Assembly (NCBI RefSeq): GCF_029784155.1
Contig: NC_073692.1
Coordinates: 420,629,440-420,693,439 of the forward strand
Source: Uranotaenia lowii
Lineage: Eukaryota; Arthropoda; Insecta; Diptera; Culicidae
Length of the DNA stretch: 64,000 nt
Direction: 5' to 3'
The translations under genes were made by a program, and so were the position numbers. Positions 22,719-34,115 of this stretch are shown one piece after another (the stretch's first letter is position 1; each line of letters starts with the position of its first letter). The notes under the pieces are model-generated. The model did no database searches. It was not told where the DNA came from and was given only the letters and a program-made list of their open reading frames with translations.

Positions 22719-25331
22719 GTTGTAGCTCAAATTATTTAGAAATTAATTTAATTTTTGCTCCTAAATGTATGCACCATAAACGTTATTTTTCCGATTAAAA
22801 TTTTTTTAGAAAGAAAATGTTAAAAAGAAAGTCAAAATTTTTAAACTAGCATTTGTAAATATAATGAAGGGGTTCTGTATCCTTTATGACCAAGAAAACT
22901 AGTAAAAACCGTTAAAAATAGAGACTGACCAATGTTACCCCAAAGCTTCAGATTCAAAACAGAGACGAAATAGATTTTAAAATCAAATTTAAAATAGTCT
23001 AATCAATTTCTGCAACCATGTTTTACGTTCATAGGGGTCCAGTACTGGTTTGAAAAGTTTTAAACATGCCACATTCCCCTTAACAGAAAAAATAATCAAT
23101 ATTACCCCGGATTACGGTACTCAAACATACATTTTTATAAACATAGAGGAACGTATTTTGCCCAAATAACGGTTCAACTTATTATTATTTTTTTTTTTTT
23201 GGAAAAATAGAAACTATACGGGCTTTTAAAATGATAGAAAAAATGTAGCCATGTGACAGTTTTTCGTAGAACTAGTATCGGTATGCGTTCTAAATCTTCG
23301 CAAAAGTGTCACACGAAGCATTTTTGGCTCTTATTTTCTCTTTGTTGTATAATATACTGTTCCCTGGTGTAGTTATCAGAACTCCTAACTTTTCAGATTT
23401 CTGTTGTTTCAAAAAGTGTTATTTCTTTATCCATGATTTTGTTGTATCTTTAGTTTGTAAAACGGAAATTCTAGATGACAAGTGTGGCAAAATCTAGCGT
23501 TCCAATTCTAACAGTAGTGTTTCTTTATTGTAGTTGTTTGGTTTTACAAAATCGTTGATTTTCGACAAACTCATTTTTTTAAATTCAATGTTTTCATTAA
23601 TTTTGAGTAAAAAATATTGAGGTCTCTACCAGATATAATGGTGGAACTATCATTTCTCTTGCTTAATCTGGCATCTTTTTCAAATTGAGGTCTTATAATT
23701 TTTTGTAAGTTTAGCTCTATTCGTTGGGTCCGAGAATAACCACAAAGTTTGAACAGTTTGCCAGACATGGACACTCTATTCAAAACTGCTTTTCAAAGAA
23801 GCATTTCGTAAATTCTTCAATGCACTAGGATAATCTTACCCTATGAAAATTATACTTTAACTGTTCACTTACTGATACTTTAAGAACTACGATTTGAAAT
23901 AAATATAAAAATTGGATGCAAGATTGAAACTTGAACGAAACAAACTGTCTTATTGTATAAAAGATAATCCATCTTTCAAAGTTCAAAAGATAAAAAACAA
24001 CCATATTAAAAACCGTAAATCAAAATCCATGTTTCAATGATTCACGTTCAAATTCTGTTATAAGTACTTTATTTCCATTAGAGTCAATGATATTGAAAAA
24101 GTTACAAAATTGAAGACTGCGATTTCGTAGGACCTTCTCGAATCCTGGGGTGATTTCGCTTTTAAGCGGTAGCGCGATAGCGCGAAACGAGAATATCGCA
24201 CACCATATAAATTGATGTTTAGTTTGTTAAAATATTCTTCTTCTGAAGTTATTATATTATTTAATTGTTTCAACCCTTAAATGCATGGCTTTTTTCAAAT
24301 GAGAATCGCAATTATCGATTCAGTGAAAAAATAACACAACTGAACAGGTTTACAGTCGTTATTTTGAGTTTTTTTTTGCTATTGTTCACCAAAGTTGAGA
24401 ATTTTTTTTAGAAATTATTAATTCATATATTGCCAATTTCTTCCCAACCTTGTTGATTGGGTGCAGGGAGGAATTTTTTATTCATTGTGATAAAAAAATT
24501 GTAAGAATTAGAAAATTTTAAGAAAACAAAGCGATTTCCCAAAACAACTTAAAAAAATAAATAAATTTTTTTATTGCAATTTTTGGCGTACATGCTTGAT
24601 ATCTCACGCAATAATTGAAATATCGTAAAAAACACAATCGGCTCATATATTATAATCCCTAGAATATATTGTGTCCGTTACATCACTTTAAAATATCCAA
24701 GTTTTTTTTTTGTTTTAAAACATTTAATTTTTTATTTACATAGTATTCCGTCTCACGACATAGCTTGTTTTAAAACAACACTATGCATTAAAGGGTTAAG
24801 TGTGCTGAAGAAATTAAATTAACACACATACTGGCACACGTTAAAATAATTATCACAATATGTCAATCTTTAAAGAAAGATATGACTAACAGATCGTTCA
24901 ATTAGATTCTTAATACTTTTTCTCTAAAATTAAACGACTTATTTCGAAAAATACCCTTGTTTTCCAAGAAATATAAAATATTTCTTTTGTAAGCAACCCC
25001 CTTCAAATTTTTCAAAGAATTCGAAGGGGAGAATTGATAAAGTTTTTACTGTAAATTCATGAAAAATTATTTAATATCCGAAAGATAACAAGAGCAAAAA
25101 AAATTGTGGAAGATGGGAGTTTGATCACTATTTCTATTCATGACATTATTGAGTTTTTCGATGAAAAATTACTTGATTAATACGTTTTGTAAAATCATAT
25201 AACATGCATACAAGTTGTCGCGAAATTTATTCCAATTTATTCTGGCCTTCATTAAACTGATTCATATCAATAAGTGCTAATTTTTTTTATCAAGTGGAGT
25301 TAATTCCAATTTACTGTTCTTTTTTTTTCAG

Positions 25332-25550
25332 AACGACAACACCATCGTATACGCCGAGCTTGAGCTGAAACCCGCCATCGACAAGCGATATGTGGCAAAA
25401 CCCGATTCGACGGAATATGCCGAAATTTTGTACGTCCAAAAGAACCAGGAAGCCGCAAAAGACCAATCACCGGCAAAAATAGAATCTCCACCACCAACCA
25501 CCGATGACAGCCAACCCTCGAATGTAGATAAAATGGAGGAAAAGAAATAG
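25332..25550 (+). CDS. Fas3: fasciclin 3-like gene, terminal coding exon
   Basis: 72 codons plus TAG, entered in phase 0 after a strong acceptor (T8CAG), continuing the exon at 10257-10533. The peptide opens NDNTIVYAELELKP and contains a second tyrosine block PDSTEYAEILYVQK. The spacing fits the (I/V/L)xYxx(L/I/V) ITIM consensus at IVYAEL and the TxYxx(V/I) ITSM-like consensus at TEYAEI, suggesting a tail that could be phosphorylated and bind SH2-domain partners. This is inference. The rest is polar and Pro-rich (SPPPTTDDSQPS), ending MEEKK. Drosophila Fas3 is known to have alternative C-termini, so this may be one of several. The exon stands out from the AT-rich flanks by codon use. Confidence 0.72.
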   Translation, partial: NDNTIVYAELELKPAIDKRYVAKPDSTEYAEILYVQKNQEAAKDQSPAKIESPPPTTDDSQPSNVDKMEEKK

Positions 25551-26270
25551 TTTATCGTTTTCTTCTGAATGAAAATTGCTTCAATTTTTCGTCAAATAAT
25601 CAACTTCTCTTTGAACGTTCAGCCCCAAAATGATCCTTTAAACTTTTCGAAGCATTTTTAAAGTCTCATGTGTGTGGTTGTCTGTTTATCAAAATACCGT
25701 GACACGGACTCAGTATGGTTTTAACAAAGTGTATTACAGAAACCCTCTTACTTTTACCTTACCCTTATTAAATGTTTGAAGGAAAACGGAATCAGAGCGT
25801 AAAGGATGTCTCCCAAGTGGAATGAATATTTTCAAAGTGTATTTATGTCGCTACTTTCCATTCTCTCTACTTATATCGGAGACGAGTCGGATGAACTTTC
25901 CTTTCCTTCCGATTTGATGAACATTGTTTCTCGTCGAGACGTTAGGCTTACGCGTGTGATGAAAAAAGTCGATATCGTAAGGAGAGATTCTCAAAATGGA
26001 AAACCAGTGATGCTGAAGCCCCGTATCAAAATAATAATAAAATAATAGCATTAAAGGCTTTTTGAAGATCCGTACAGAAGAAGAACAGCTAAAAGGAAGA
26101 ATTTTTACTTCAAGATTTCGTTATTAGCTTGTACTTAATGAGACTTTTTGGGGGCTTTTAGAAAAAAGTGTGAATGAAAAATGCTGTTTAAAAATATGGT
26201 CATCAGTTTTATTAGAATAAGTTTATAACGCTCATCCAATTTGTTAAAACGAAGGAAATAAATATACGAC
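25551..26270 (+). other. probable Fas3 3' UTR
   Basis: Sequence after the stop codon, without coding similarity. Candidate polyadenylation signals AATAAA lie at 26036-26041 and 26257-26262. A 79-codon frame at 25806-26045 falls inside this region; I treat it as chance. Confidence 0.45.
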
Positions 26271-28356
26271 ATAAAAAAGTTTTAAAACAGACTTTATCCT
26301 TACTGAAAAAGAAAAGCATTTTTTGTTCTGCTTAAGACGATCGAACAGTGTGAATCCTCGAATAGCGAACGTCCATTCTCACGCGATATTCAAAAGCAAT
26401 TTCACACCCGAATTCATCGTACATATTTATGCTACAGCTACATAGTCTTTCCAGGAGGAATATACCTCACTTGCTTCCCTTCTTATAGTGTGTTATATTT
26501 TTTGTTATACAACATAGAAGTTTTTGAAAGAATAAAAAAAACTTTCAACTACAAAAAAAAAGATTAGAAACATTTGACCCTCTAAGTCTTAAAAAATGCT
26601 CAAGAAAATTGCAAAAATGTTATTCAAATCTGTTTTTTTTTTAATTTAGTTTGTCTTGGTTCATCTTCGTACCTAAACGGTGAGCCGTTGTATCTTTTTC
26701 AAGAAATTTATAATATTCACGGCTTATGTTCTTTTTGCTTTAATGTCTCATGTTTCTCTAATACTTTTGAAAATTTAATTAAATTATTATTTTTAACCAT
26801 CACCTTTTCAGGTTGAACTTTCAAGTTTTTCTCTCCACTCAAAAATGCTTTTGTTTACTTTTCCCAGTCTCTTTTTGTCGATTTGAGCCATTTGTCATCA
26901 TGTGGTTCAAAATATTCATTTTTGAAGAGTGCCGTATTGGGTGTGTTCCAAATACGGGCTAGTTTTGTCTTTTGCCCCAAAAACGAAGGTTCTCTCTGTC
27001 CCTCTCAAGAAAACAGCTTGCGTGCCGAAGAGGAAAAACAGATCGTTTTCAATTACTTTCCATTGCCAGTTTGCCAAACAAATTACTTTTGCTGCGATTA
27101 TTTATGGGTCCACGATTTGGACCGACCGTTCGTTGTTGGAGTTTAGCAATTTTTTTTTTTTGCTCTTCTCATCCGGCTGCTGGAGTAAGTCACACAGGCC
27201 GGGATTGATTCTGGAAAAATGATGCTCTTGAAGCGAAAGCGCGAGGGGTGAGGAGGATGTTGAAAGATGATGTGTTAGTAAACGATTGAATGGGAACTAA
27301 GTTTGGAGCTGAGTTGTTGGCTGAATTCTGAGCGACGGATATCGATCTAGGGGGATGCAGATTTTTTTCACTCGCATGTGGGAAGCGTTGACCAAAACGC
27401 GAGGACTCTGTTCAATGGCGGCGTTGAAAAGGGGGTAGTTTACATCTCTTGCTCAAAAATCTTGGAACTTTTGGGAGAGTTTTCAACCCTCTACTGCATA
27501 AACCCCTTTTTCTAAATGGTCTCGAAGTTTTTCATTACATTTTAAAGCTAAATAAGTTCAGTACTGCAGAACCTTAAAAAAATGTTTAAAAAAAATCAAA
27601 TCCGCGCATTTGATTTCAAAATAAATTTTTTAAATCCGGGAAACATCCGGGAAAATTTTGTCAAAACTTTGGAAATGCTCATCGAAAATTCAGTAAAAAA
27701 ACTTGAAAAAAAAATTCCCTCTAAAATTTGTCAGCACATTTTAAATCATATTTTAGGCAGGCTTTTTTGATTCGCTTGATTTTTGCTCACTTTTTCTCAT
27801 CTGCTTGTCAAACGCCTGTGAGAAATATGCTTTCTCGAACTTAAAACGACCAAGCAGCCCATATTTTGTTGAAGAGCATTTCAATCACGCAGCCACCCAA
27901 TTTCATTCTCGCAGGGAGAAATGTTCATTAGCTTCTACTAGCTGAGAAATCAACGATCGAACAAAGTTGTGATGCTTTGGTTGTGGATTTTTTTCAGCAG
28001 AAGCTAATGATCCGGTGTGTTCAACTAAACCATCTAACCACTATTAAAATTTCTCAAAATTACGAAAATTCAAAATAAACTGAAATAAAAGCTGAACTTG
28101 AACCTCAACATGCATGTTTGATAATGTCGAATAAGTTTAGTATTTGTTTTATACCTTATTCAGAATTGGTTTTGTAATAATTATTTTGAATCAAAAGTTT
28201 AACTCTGTTCTTTACACTTTTATGACAATTTTTTTCTCGGGATTTTCATCCTTAATGATGATTCATTTATTTAGACCATATCAATTTATGTTTTTTTAAC
28301 TTTCATGAAAGAACGATTTTGATATGTTCAATAGAAATAAATTTAATGATTTTTTT
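26271..28356. other. spacer, no gene seen
   Basis: Largely AT-rich. The piece at about 26830-27420 is somewhat richer in GC and contains overlapping short frames in all plus-strand phases, none with a recognisable product. The SINE fragment at 26655-26765 is listed separately. Confidence 0.45.
26655..26765 (+). repeat. diverged fragment of the tRNA-like SINE family
   Basis: CGGTGAGCCGTTGTATCTTT and the following body (ACGGCTTATGTTCTTT, TCATGTTTCTCTAAT) match the tRNA 3' end plus body of the 501-bp units. It is immediately preceded by TTGGTTCATCTTCGTACCT, which corresponds to the body hairpin in the opposite orientation, so the copy is rearranged. Confidence 0.75.
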
Positions 28357-28365
28357 AAATGATCA

Positions 28366-29477
28366 TCGATGACGACGTAGGCGCGGTAAAACCTACTTAT
28401 ATGGACTCTTGGGAGCAAAAAGGGATAGAAAATTATCCTCTAGCTTTGCAATCCTCTTACCCTACTTAAATCCTTCTATAGCTCACCCTATTCCATGTAG
28501 CAAAGTACGACTTTGAAGTTTGCTACGAATCGGAAATTATCTTGCGAGATTAAAAGGCGCAAACTATACCGTCGGCACTTAAGCGCCATCCACTAAGAGT
28601 AGATGTGCCAACGGTCATCAATCAGTTAGCCCGGACTCTTACCCCAGGGGGGGACAATTTAAATTTGCGCGGATCTCGTTTGTTGAAACTAGGCAATCTC
28701 AAAGGAAATATCGGAAGTATAGCGAACAAATTTTAGAAGTAAAATAAACTTACCGACGACGCGCCAATCACTTCCGTCAAGCGTCTTAGCGCAGACCTTC
28801 AATTGGCCTCCAAGGACCAGGTTCAACAACCAGTAGGCACTTCCGCTATCCGAAATTCCGTTAACCGAACCGAATGCACAACAATAACGTGTCGGAGACT
28901 ACCAGCTTCAGCAATTATTAGATTTCCGATTCTATATTCCAACGACTACGGACTACGAATTTTCCGATTTCTGAGCGACTTTTCCAATCAGTGTCTCGAA
29001 TATTAAGAGACCGGTTTCCAGTTTCCCAGCTAGCAAGAAGGCTTCCCGATCGCATCCCCCTATGAGGTTGGCTTCGGGTTTTTGCCAAGACAATGCTAGT
29101 GGATCGCGCGCGAAATTCCAGCATTTCTTCTCAGCGGTTATATGTACGCTACACCGACAAGCCATTTTACTTCTGGTAGCCCTCTTGACGTCGGATCGTG
29201 AAGTTCAATCCGCTTCAACAGGGCCGGTTCATTATTCGCTACCTAGAGATATTAAACTTGAGATTGCCAGTAAAAAGAATTCAAATATAAACATAAGTTG
29301 CAACGCAACAAGTTTACCTGCCGGAACACCAACAGATCCACCCCCGAAGAAGTCATAGGAGTCAAGTGTTATTCACGTGCACATCTGTATCGCCGGCTTA
29401 CCAGTCGACAACAGTCTTCAGACTAATCCAACTGCTACAAAATTGTTAATAAATAAATAAGAAAAAATGAAAATTTG
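28366..29477 (+). mobile_element. retroposed unit with 9-bp TSD and A-rich tail
   Basis: A 1112-bp block clearly richer in GC than its surroundings. AAATGATCA flanks it at 28357-28365 and 29478-29486, and it ends in an AATAAATAAATAAG-type A-rich tail. This fits insertion by a LINE machinery in plus orientation. The longest frame, 29062-29358, ends GTPTDPPPKKS and has no recognised domain. It may be the 3' end of a 5'-truncated LINE, a non-autonomous retroelement or a processed copy of a cellular mRNA. I cannot choose between these. Confidence 0.65.
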
Positions 29478-29486
29478 AAATGATCA

Positions 29487-31130
29487 CTTTTGTTGTTTGA
29501 ATTTCACTTTCAGCCTGTTAAATTCCTCAATTTATGATTGTCAGAACTATCAATATCGGAATCAAAAATATATTGTTTCAAACTCCGAGGCCCCCGCTGT
29601 TTTTTTCTGAAATGACCTTTTTGGTGTGAATTTTCAGAACATTGAACTTTTTAATAATTTACAGTAAAAATAAATTAACAATAAAATAAATCATCTCATG
29701 ATGCACAAATTTGTTTTTATTGAAGCAAATTGCTTCAAAATTTACGAGTGTGCAATATTTTATGTAAAATTTGTATGGAAGCCCCTCCCCCTTTGACTCA
29801 AAGTGGTTTGAAAGTATTTTACTATCTCCGACCCCAGAAGTTCTCATAGAAAAAATTTCACATGCATCGGTTCAGGAAAAACAGACAGCAATACAGACAA
29901 ACAATCATTAATAAAATACCTATGTGTCGATGATTTCTATGGAAACCAGCACTAGCATCATGTTGAGGAAGTGTTATTCTTTGAGATAGAGATGCAGGTT
30001 TACGTTGAAATGATGAAAATTACGAGAAATCAACGATTCCATATTTTCTTACCTCTAAATTTGCAAAATCAGATAAGATCCTTTGAAAAAGCATGCTAGA
30101 ATTATTGAACGTCCCTAACAATCAAGCATGTTGACAAATGCTGTGGCCAATGTTCCTAATTCCATGTAGAAAAAGGACGGTTCAATCACTCATTTAACAT
30201 TTCACGTGATTTGGAGAAACGACCAAATTTCATATGCGATTTTCATTTCTTTTTCTCCAAGAAGCGGTGAGAAAAATGAAACTATGCCCTTGCATTCACT
30301 GAGCGATTCATTTCACTGATCACACCTAGCGTTGATGAGGTGTTTTCAGAGTCACGCACCAAAAGTGCTCTATCCCAGTAAGCGCATCCTCTCAGAAATC
30401 GACAGAGCATGCAAAAAATTGAGAGTTGAGTCACCGAACTTAGAATAAAACGGTTAATTTCGGCGACACTCCGAGAACGCAAATATTCTCATTTGGTTTG
30501 TCCTGCCGAGATACCTAGAGGCAACGAATATGAATGCGTACATGCGAAATCAGTTTGAATCGTACACTCGTACGGTGTGCTCGCCTTTTATCCCCGTGTT
30601 TTTTTATATGCGTGCTTTCAAACGTTGCAGTCGACATCTCAGGCAGGCAAACACGGAAACATACGATTCGGATTGTGTTCGTGTGTTTCTCTGGAGGGCT
30701 TGTCTTAGATTATTTCGTGGCACTCACCCAAGGCACGCGTATGGTGTGTTCCTCTCTGCCGATAAGATGATGAAAAATCGTTAGAGAGATCGATACGATC
30801 CCTCTGTCGATTTGAGTTACCTGTCTGTCGAAACATGTTAACTGGGATCTATTTAGCATAAGAGTGATCATTCGTTAGAGATAAAAATTTCTCCGCTCTC
30901 TCAGCAGTAGATGGTAAAATGCTCATTAAAAATAGTCTTACGATTATTCGGAGCGAAAAAGTTCACTGTCTCATTTTGTGCAAGATGAGAAAAATAAGCC
31001 TGATTTTAGGCTTTCAGAAAACCTTTCATGATTATTTTTATGAAGTTACATAAAAAAAATTTCGTTTTAGACGCAAAAATTTAATAAAATTACAAAATTT
31101 GTTCTATTTAGTTGGATTTGAGAATGAGAA
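29487..31130. other. spacer, no gene seen
   Basis: No convincing coding region. About 30280-30850 is less AT-rich and holds two overlapping short frames (30530-30784) without recognisable products. Confidence 0.4.
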
Positions 31131-31134
31131 TGAA

Positions 31135-31290
31135 AATAAAACAGGGCAAAATCCGGGCTTTCCATTTAAATCCGGGCAACCGGGCTACCGGGCCGGACTG
31201 GATTTTTCTCAAATTGTATATTCAATATATGGGCAATTGCTTAAGCCCGGATAAAACAGGGCAATCTGGCAACCTTACTCTAGTACCCAA
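31135..31290 (-). repeat. CCCGG-rich dispersed repeat, copy 1
   Basis: On the minus strand it opens AAGGTTGCCAGATTGCCCTG and continues with TTTATCCGGGCTTAAG, AAAATCCAGTCCGGCCCGG and GTTGCCCGGATTT. This matches the start of the copy at 48785. It is 156 bp long and diverged. Confidence 0.75.
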
Positions 31291-31761
31291 CCCTGCCTTA
31301 AAACGAGGTCTTTGAAAATTGGCATAAAACTTAAGCACATATTTTTTTTATTTACTTTCATCTTTCAAAATATGGTATGGAAATGAAATTTTAACCCCGT
31401 TCAAAAGTGGGGTTGAGTAAGTACGACAATAATTCGAAATATATACACATTATTGAATTTTCAAATATGCAAAAATAAGTCTCTGTTATTTTTGGAACAA
31501 TTTGAATAAAAACTACATAAAAATATAGCTTTTTGTCAGTGTTTATATGTTTCAAGATAAAAGAAAAATTGATTGAAGGTTGTGAAAACTACAACCGAAA
31601 AATTTCTGAATGTCAAATTCCGTAACCCCTGCGGTAATGAAATTTTTGGAAATTTTACAAAAAGTATTTTCATCTATAAAGTTTTCGTAGAATAAAAGTT
31701 GTTTGTAATCTAAATTAATTTTCTGCTTTTGTTTCTAGAGGATTTATGTAGATTTTCGACA

Positions 31762-31793
31762 ATTGTATGTATGTATGTATGTATGTATGTATG
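31762..31793. repeat. (GTAT)n microsatellite
   Basis: Seven or so GTAT units, preceded by GATTTATGTAGATTTTCGAC. The same phrase, with one change, recurs at about 33072-33093, so the tract is probably attached to a dispersed repeat. Confidence 0.85.
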
Positions 31794-32829
31794 GTTCTCC
31801 CATCGGTAGCAAGGTCCTGCCTATGTCTGTGTGGCTTGGCCTTCGAATTTCTTCTAGGGCTTCCACGGTCCGATGGTTCGTCGAAGGAAGGCATCCAACC
31901 GTCAGAAACCTACAATGGCCGGCTACCCGTGCCGCTTGGAATAATTTCTTTGGGCTATCCCCAGATGCATTCCTTCTGAAAATTCAAAATATTACAAAAA
32001 TAAAACAACACCAAATATTAAATAACAGTGCATTGCGGTAGGAAAATTACTTGAAAAAAACAAAGTTTTTCAAAAATATATAAATTATGGTTTTTTTTGT
32101 TTAAAAAGGATACAGATCTGGAAAGGTAACATTGGTGAGCATATGTATGTATTCAATATACACAAATAATCAATCGAAAAAGTATCCCGAGTATGTGTTC
32201 AGATAAAATAATATCAGTTTAAACGATCAAAAGAATTCCAGAAATCTTTCCAAAATAATTTCATAAAAGTATATGTATAATAACATAATTAGTATTTGAA
32301 ATTGAATTAAAATATCTACTTAGGATAAATTTTCATATGATACCAGTCCTACAAATTAATGACCATAATTCGATTCGATTCATCAACATCGACAACTAAG
32401 CCTTTTTCCTTGACCGAAACCAGCGGCTCCTAGTGACCTAGTGACTTATCAAATTAAAAAACCTATTAACAAAAAGGTAACTAAATTTTATCCATGTCTT
32501 GCACTCAAAGCTTTTGCTACTCGCCGCTGTCTAAATTAAGCGGCTGCGGGCAGGCGAAAAAAGAGATAATAAAAGAATAATATGGAACATTCTCACCAAG
32601 TTCTCCTCTCTTGCTGCTGGCGTCTACGCTTGCTGCGATTGAAATTTTCGGAGTTCGGACATGTCCGAACATGCTCTGTTTGTTATGATTCACTACAAAT
32701 CACTTTACACTTTTGATTTTTCCTAGAATCGAGCTCACTTAAAGTTCTCATCACAAATGTAAAATTTCACTTTGAGCACACAATTAAGATTCCCAACAAA
32801 AATTACAATCTGCTTCTTCAGGACGCCAT

Positions 32830-33168
32830 TTATCGCTTCTGATTCCGTCGAAATTGTCCCTCTGGGTTATCCGCATAAGTCACCAGAATACGATGGCACA
32901 TTTTCGGATAAATTTTATAAACGACACCGTTAATAACGAAAACCGTACTCGGATCAAACGAATGAAAAAATTTAACACCGTTCAGCCGTATACGCCTGTA
33001 GAAAAAAACAATCACAAGCTGGGGTAAAAGTATTGACCGAACCGTTCGCGACGGGAGCACGCTGCAGACTGATTTATGTAGATTTACGACAATTATGAAA
33101 TAAAGGAGATATACTGATACTTGAAACGAATTTGTCTCATTCATCGTTTGCCCTTCAATATCATACAA
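32830..33168 (-). other. unrecognised 112-codon open frame
   Basis: The second half (VFFYRRIRLNGVKFFHSFDP, then VFVINGVVYKIYPKMCHRI, ending EGQFRRNQKR) looks compositionally like real protein, while the first half is ordinary AT-rich translation. It lies in a 700-bp stretch (about 32395-33100) that is less AT-rich than its neighbours. It may be a fragment of a mobile-element protein or an exon. No family recognised. Confidence 0.25.
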
Positions 33169-33439
33169 AGTTTGGGAAAAGTCTGGGTCGATATGGTTGC
33201 TCGAATTTCATTGAAAAAACTCGGTTTTTGCCCGAATTTATGCATTTTATTTGTCAAATCAAACAAACTAAAATTGTGTTGCATACATGTTTCATTCATG
33301 CATACAATACGAAATTTTTTAATCAAGTTTAATAAAAAGAATCATGAAAGGTTTTTGGAAGCTCAAAATACTATTAAAACTATGCTGATAAGTTTAGATG
33401 AAAATGGTGTTTTTTCAAACCTAATTCTTGATTTTTGAT

Positions 33440-33605
33440 GAGTAATTTCTTGGTTTTGATCAAATTTGCCCGGATATTGTCTGGATATTGCCCGGATTTT
33501 GGGACGCCCATTTTGATAATACCCGGATTTTGTCAGGTTTTAGATAAAATATCCCGGATTTATCTGGCCCAGATACGTGCCTAAAAAGTTCTGGCTACCT
33601 TTCTC
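33440..33605 (+). repeat. CCCGG-rich dispersed repeat, copy 2
   Basis: TTTTGATCAAATTTGCCCGG, ATATTGCCCGGATTTT, ATACCCGGATTTTGTCAGGT and ATTTATCTGGCC align in order with 49060-49180. The right edge, near TTCTGGCTACCTT, resembles an inverted AAGGTTGCCAGA terminus. Confidence 0.7.
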
Positions 33606-33739
33606 ATTCAATCATTATAAAACATTGAAAAACAGTGGTTTTAGTATTTCTGGTGTTGAAGGATTTTTTTAAATTTCGTTGCTTAAAAATTTTGATTCGA
33701 AACATGATTCGGTTTTCAAGTAAAACTTGAATTAAATTT

Positions 33740-34115
33740 CAGATCCTGATGTAAACTTTATCCTGATTCAAATCCTGGATAAGATCTATAAACCTATCTG
33801 AAATCTGATCCGGTTCTTGATCTTGATCCTAATCCTGGCTTCAACCCTGACCATGATCACGATAGCGTTTCTGATTCTGATACTGATAATTTATGCCGAA
33901 TTTTGTTTCTGTTCATCATCCTTATTTAATGTCTTTTGTTAACCGGAATTGTGATCCCCGGATTCTGGTTTCAATCCTGATCCTGATTCTCATAATGATT
34001 CTCTGAGGCAATTTTCAACACTGATCTTGATCCTGATTAGTAATTTTAGACTCTAATCCTGATCCAGATGTTTAATGCTTAACTAACCTGATTTTGATCA
34101 TGATCTTGATTCTTA
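33740..34115. repeat. degenerate TGATCC hexamer tract
   Basis: TCCTGATCCTGAT-type hexamers interspersed with TTGATCTTGATCC and TGATTCTGA. This is an old simple repeat with many substitutions. Confidence 0.7.

Larger units (their letters stand above)
10534..25331 (+). other. 14.8-kb Fas3 intron, mostly transposon DNA
   Basis: The donor is AAG/GTTTGT and the acceptor TTTTTTTTCAG/AAC, and both exons are in phase 0. The intron contains the split LINE, its TIR-element and tandem-array insert, and a hAT-type MITE. The parts at 10534-11325, 19051-22332 and 22719-25331 are AT-rich spacer in which I see no gene. Near 20886-20950 there is a GTCCCGCT phrase repeated three times. No additional in-phase exon was recognised, though a small alternative exon could be missed. 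Confidence 0.6.

Noticed and set aside
25806..26045. 79-codon frame in the Fas3 3' UTR
   Set aside because: No recognisable domain, poor start context could not be judged, and it ends in an AT-rich AATAAA region typical of UTR.
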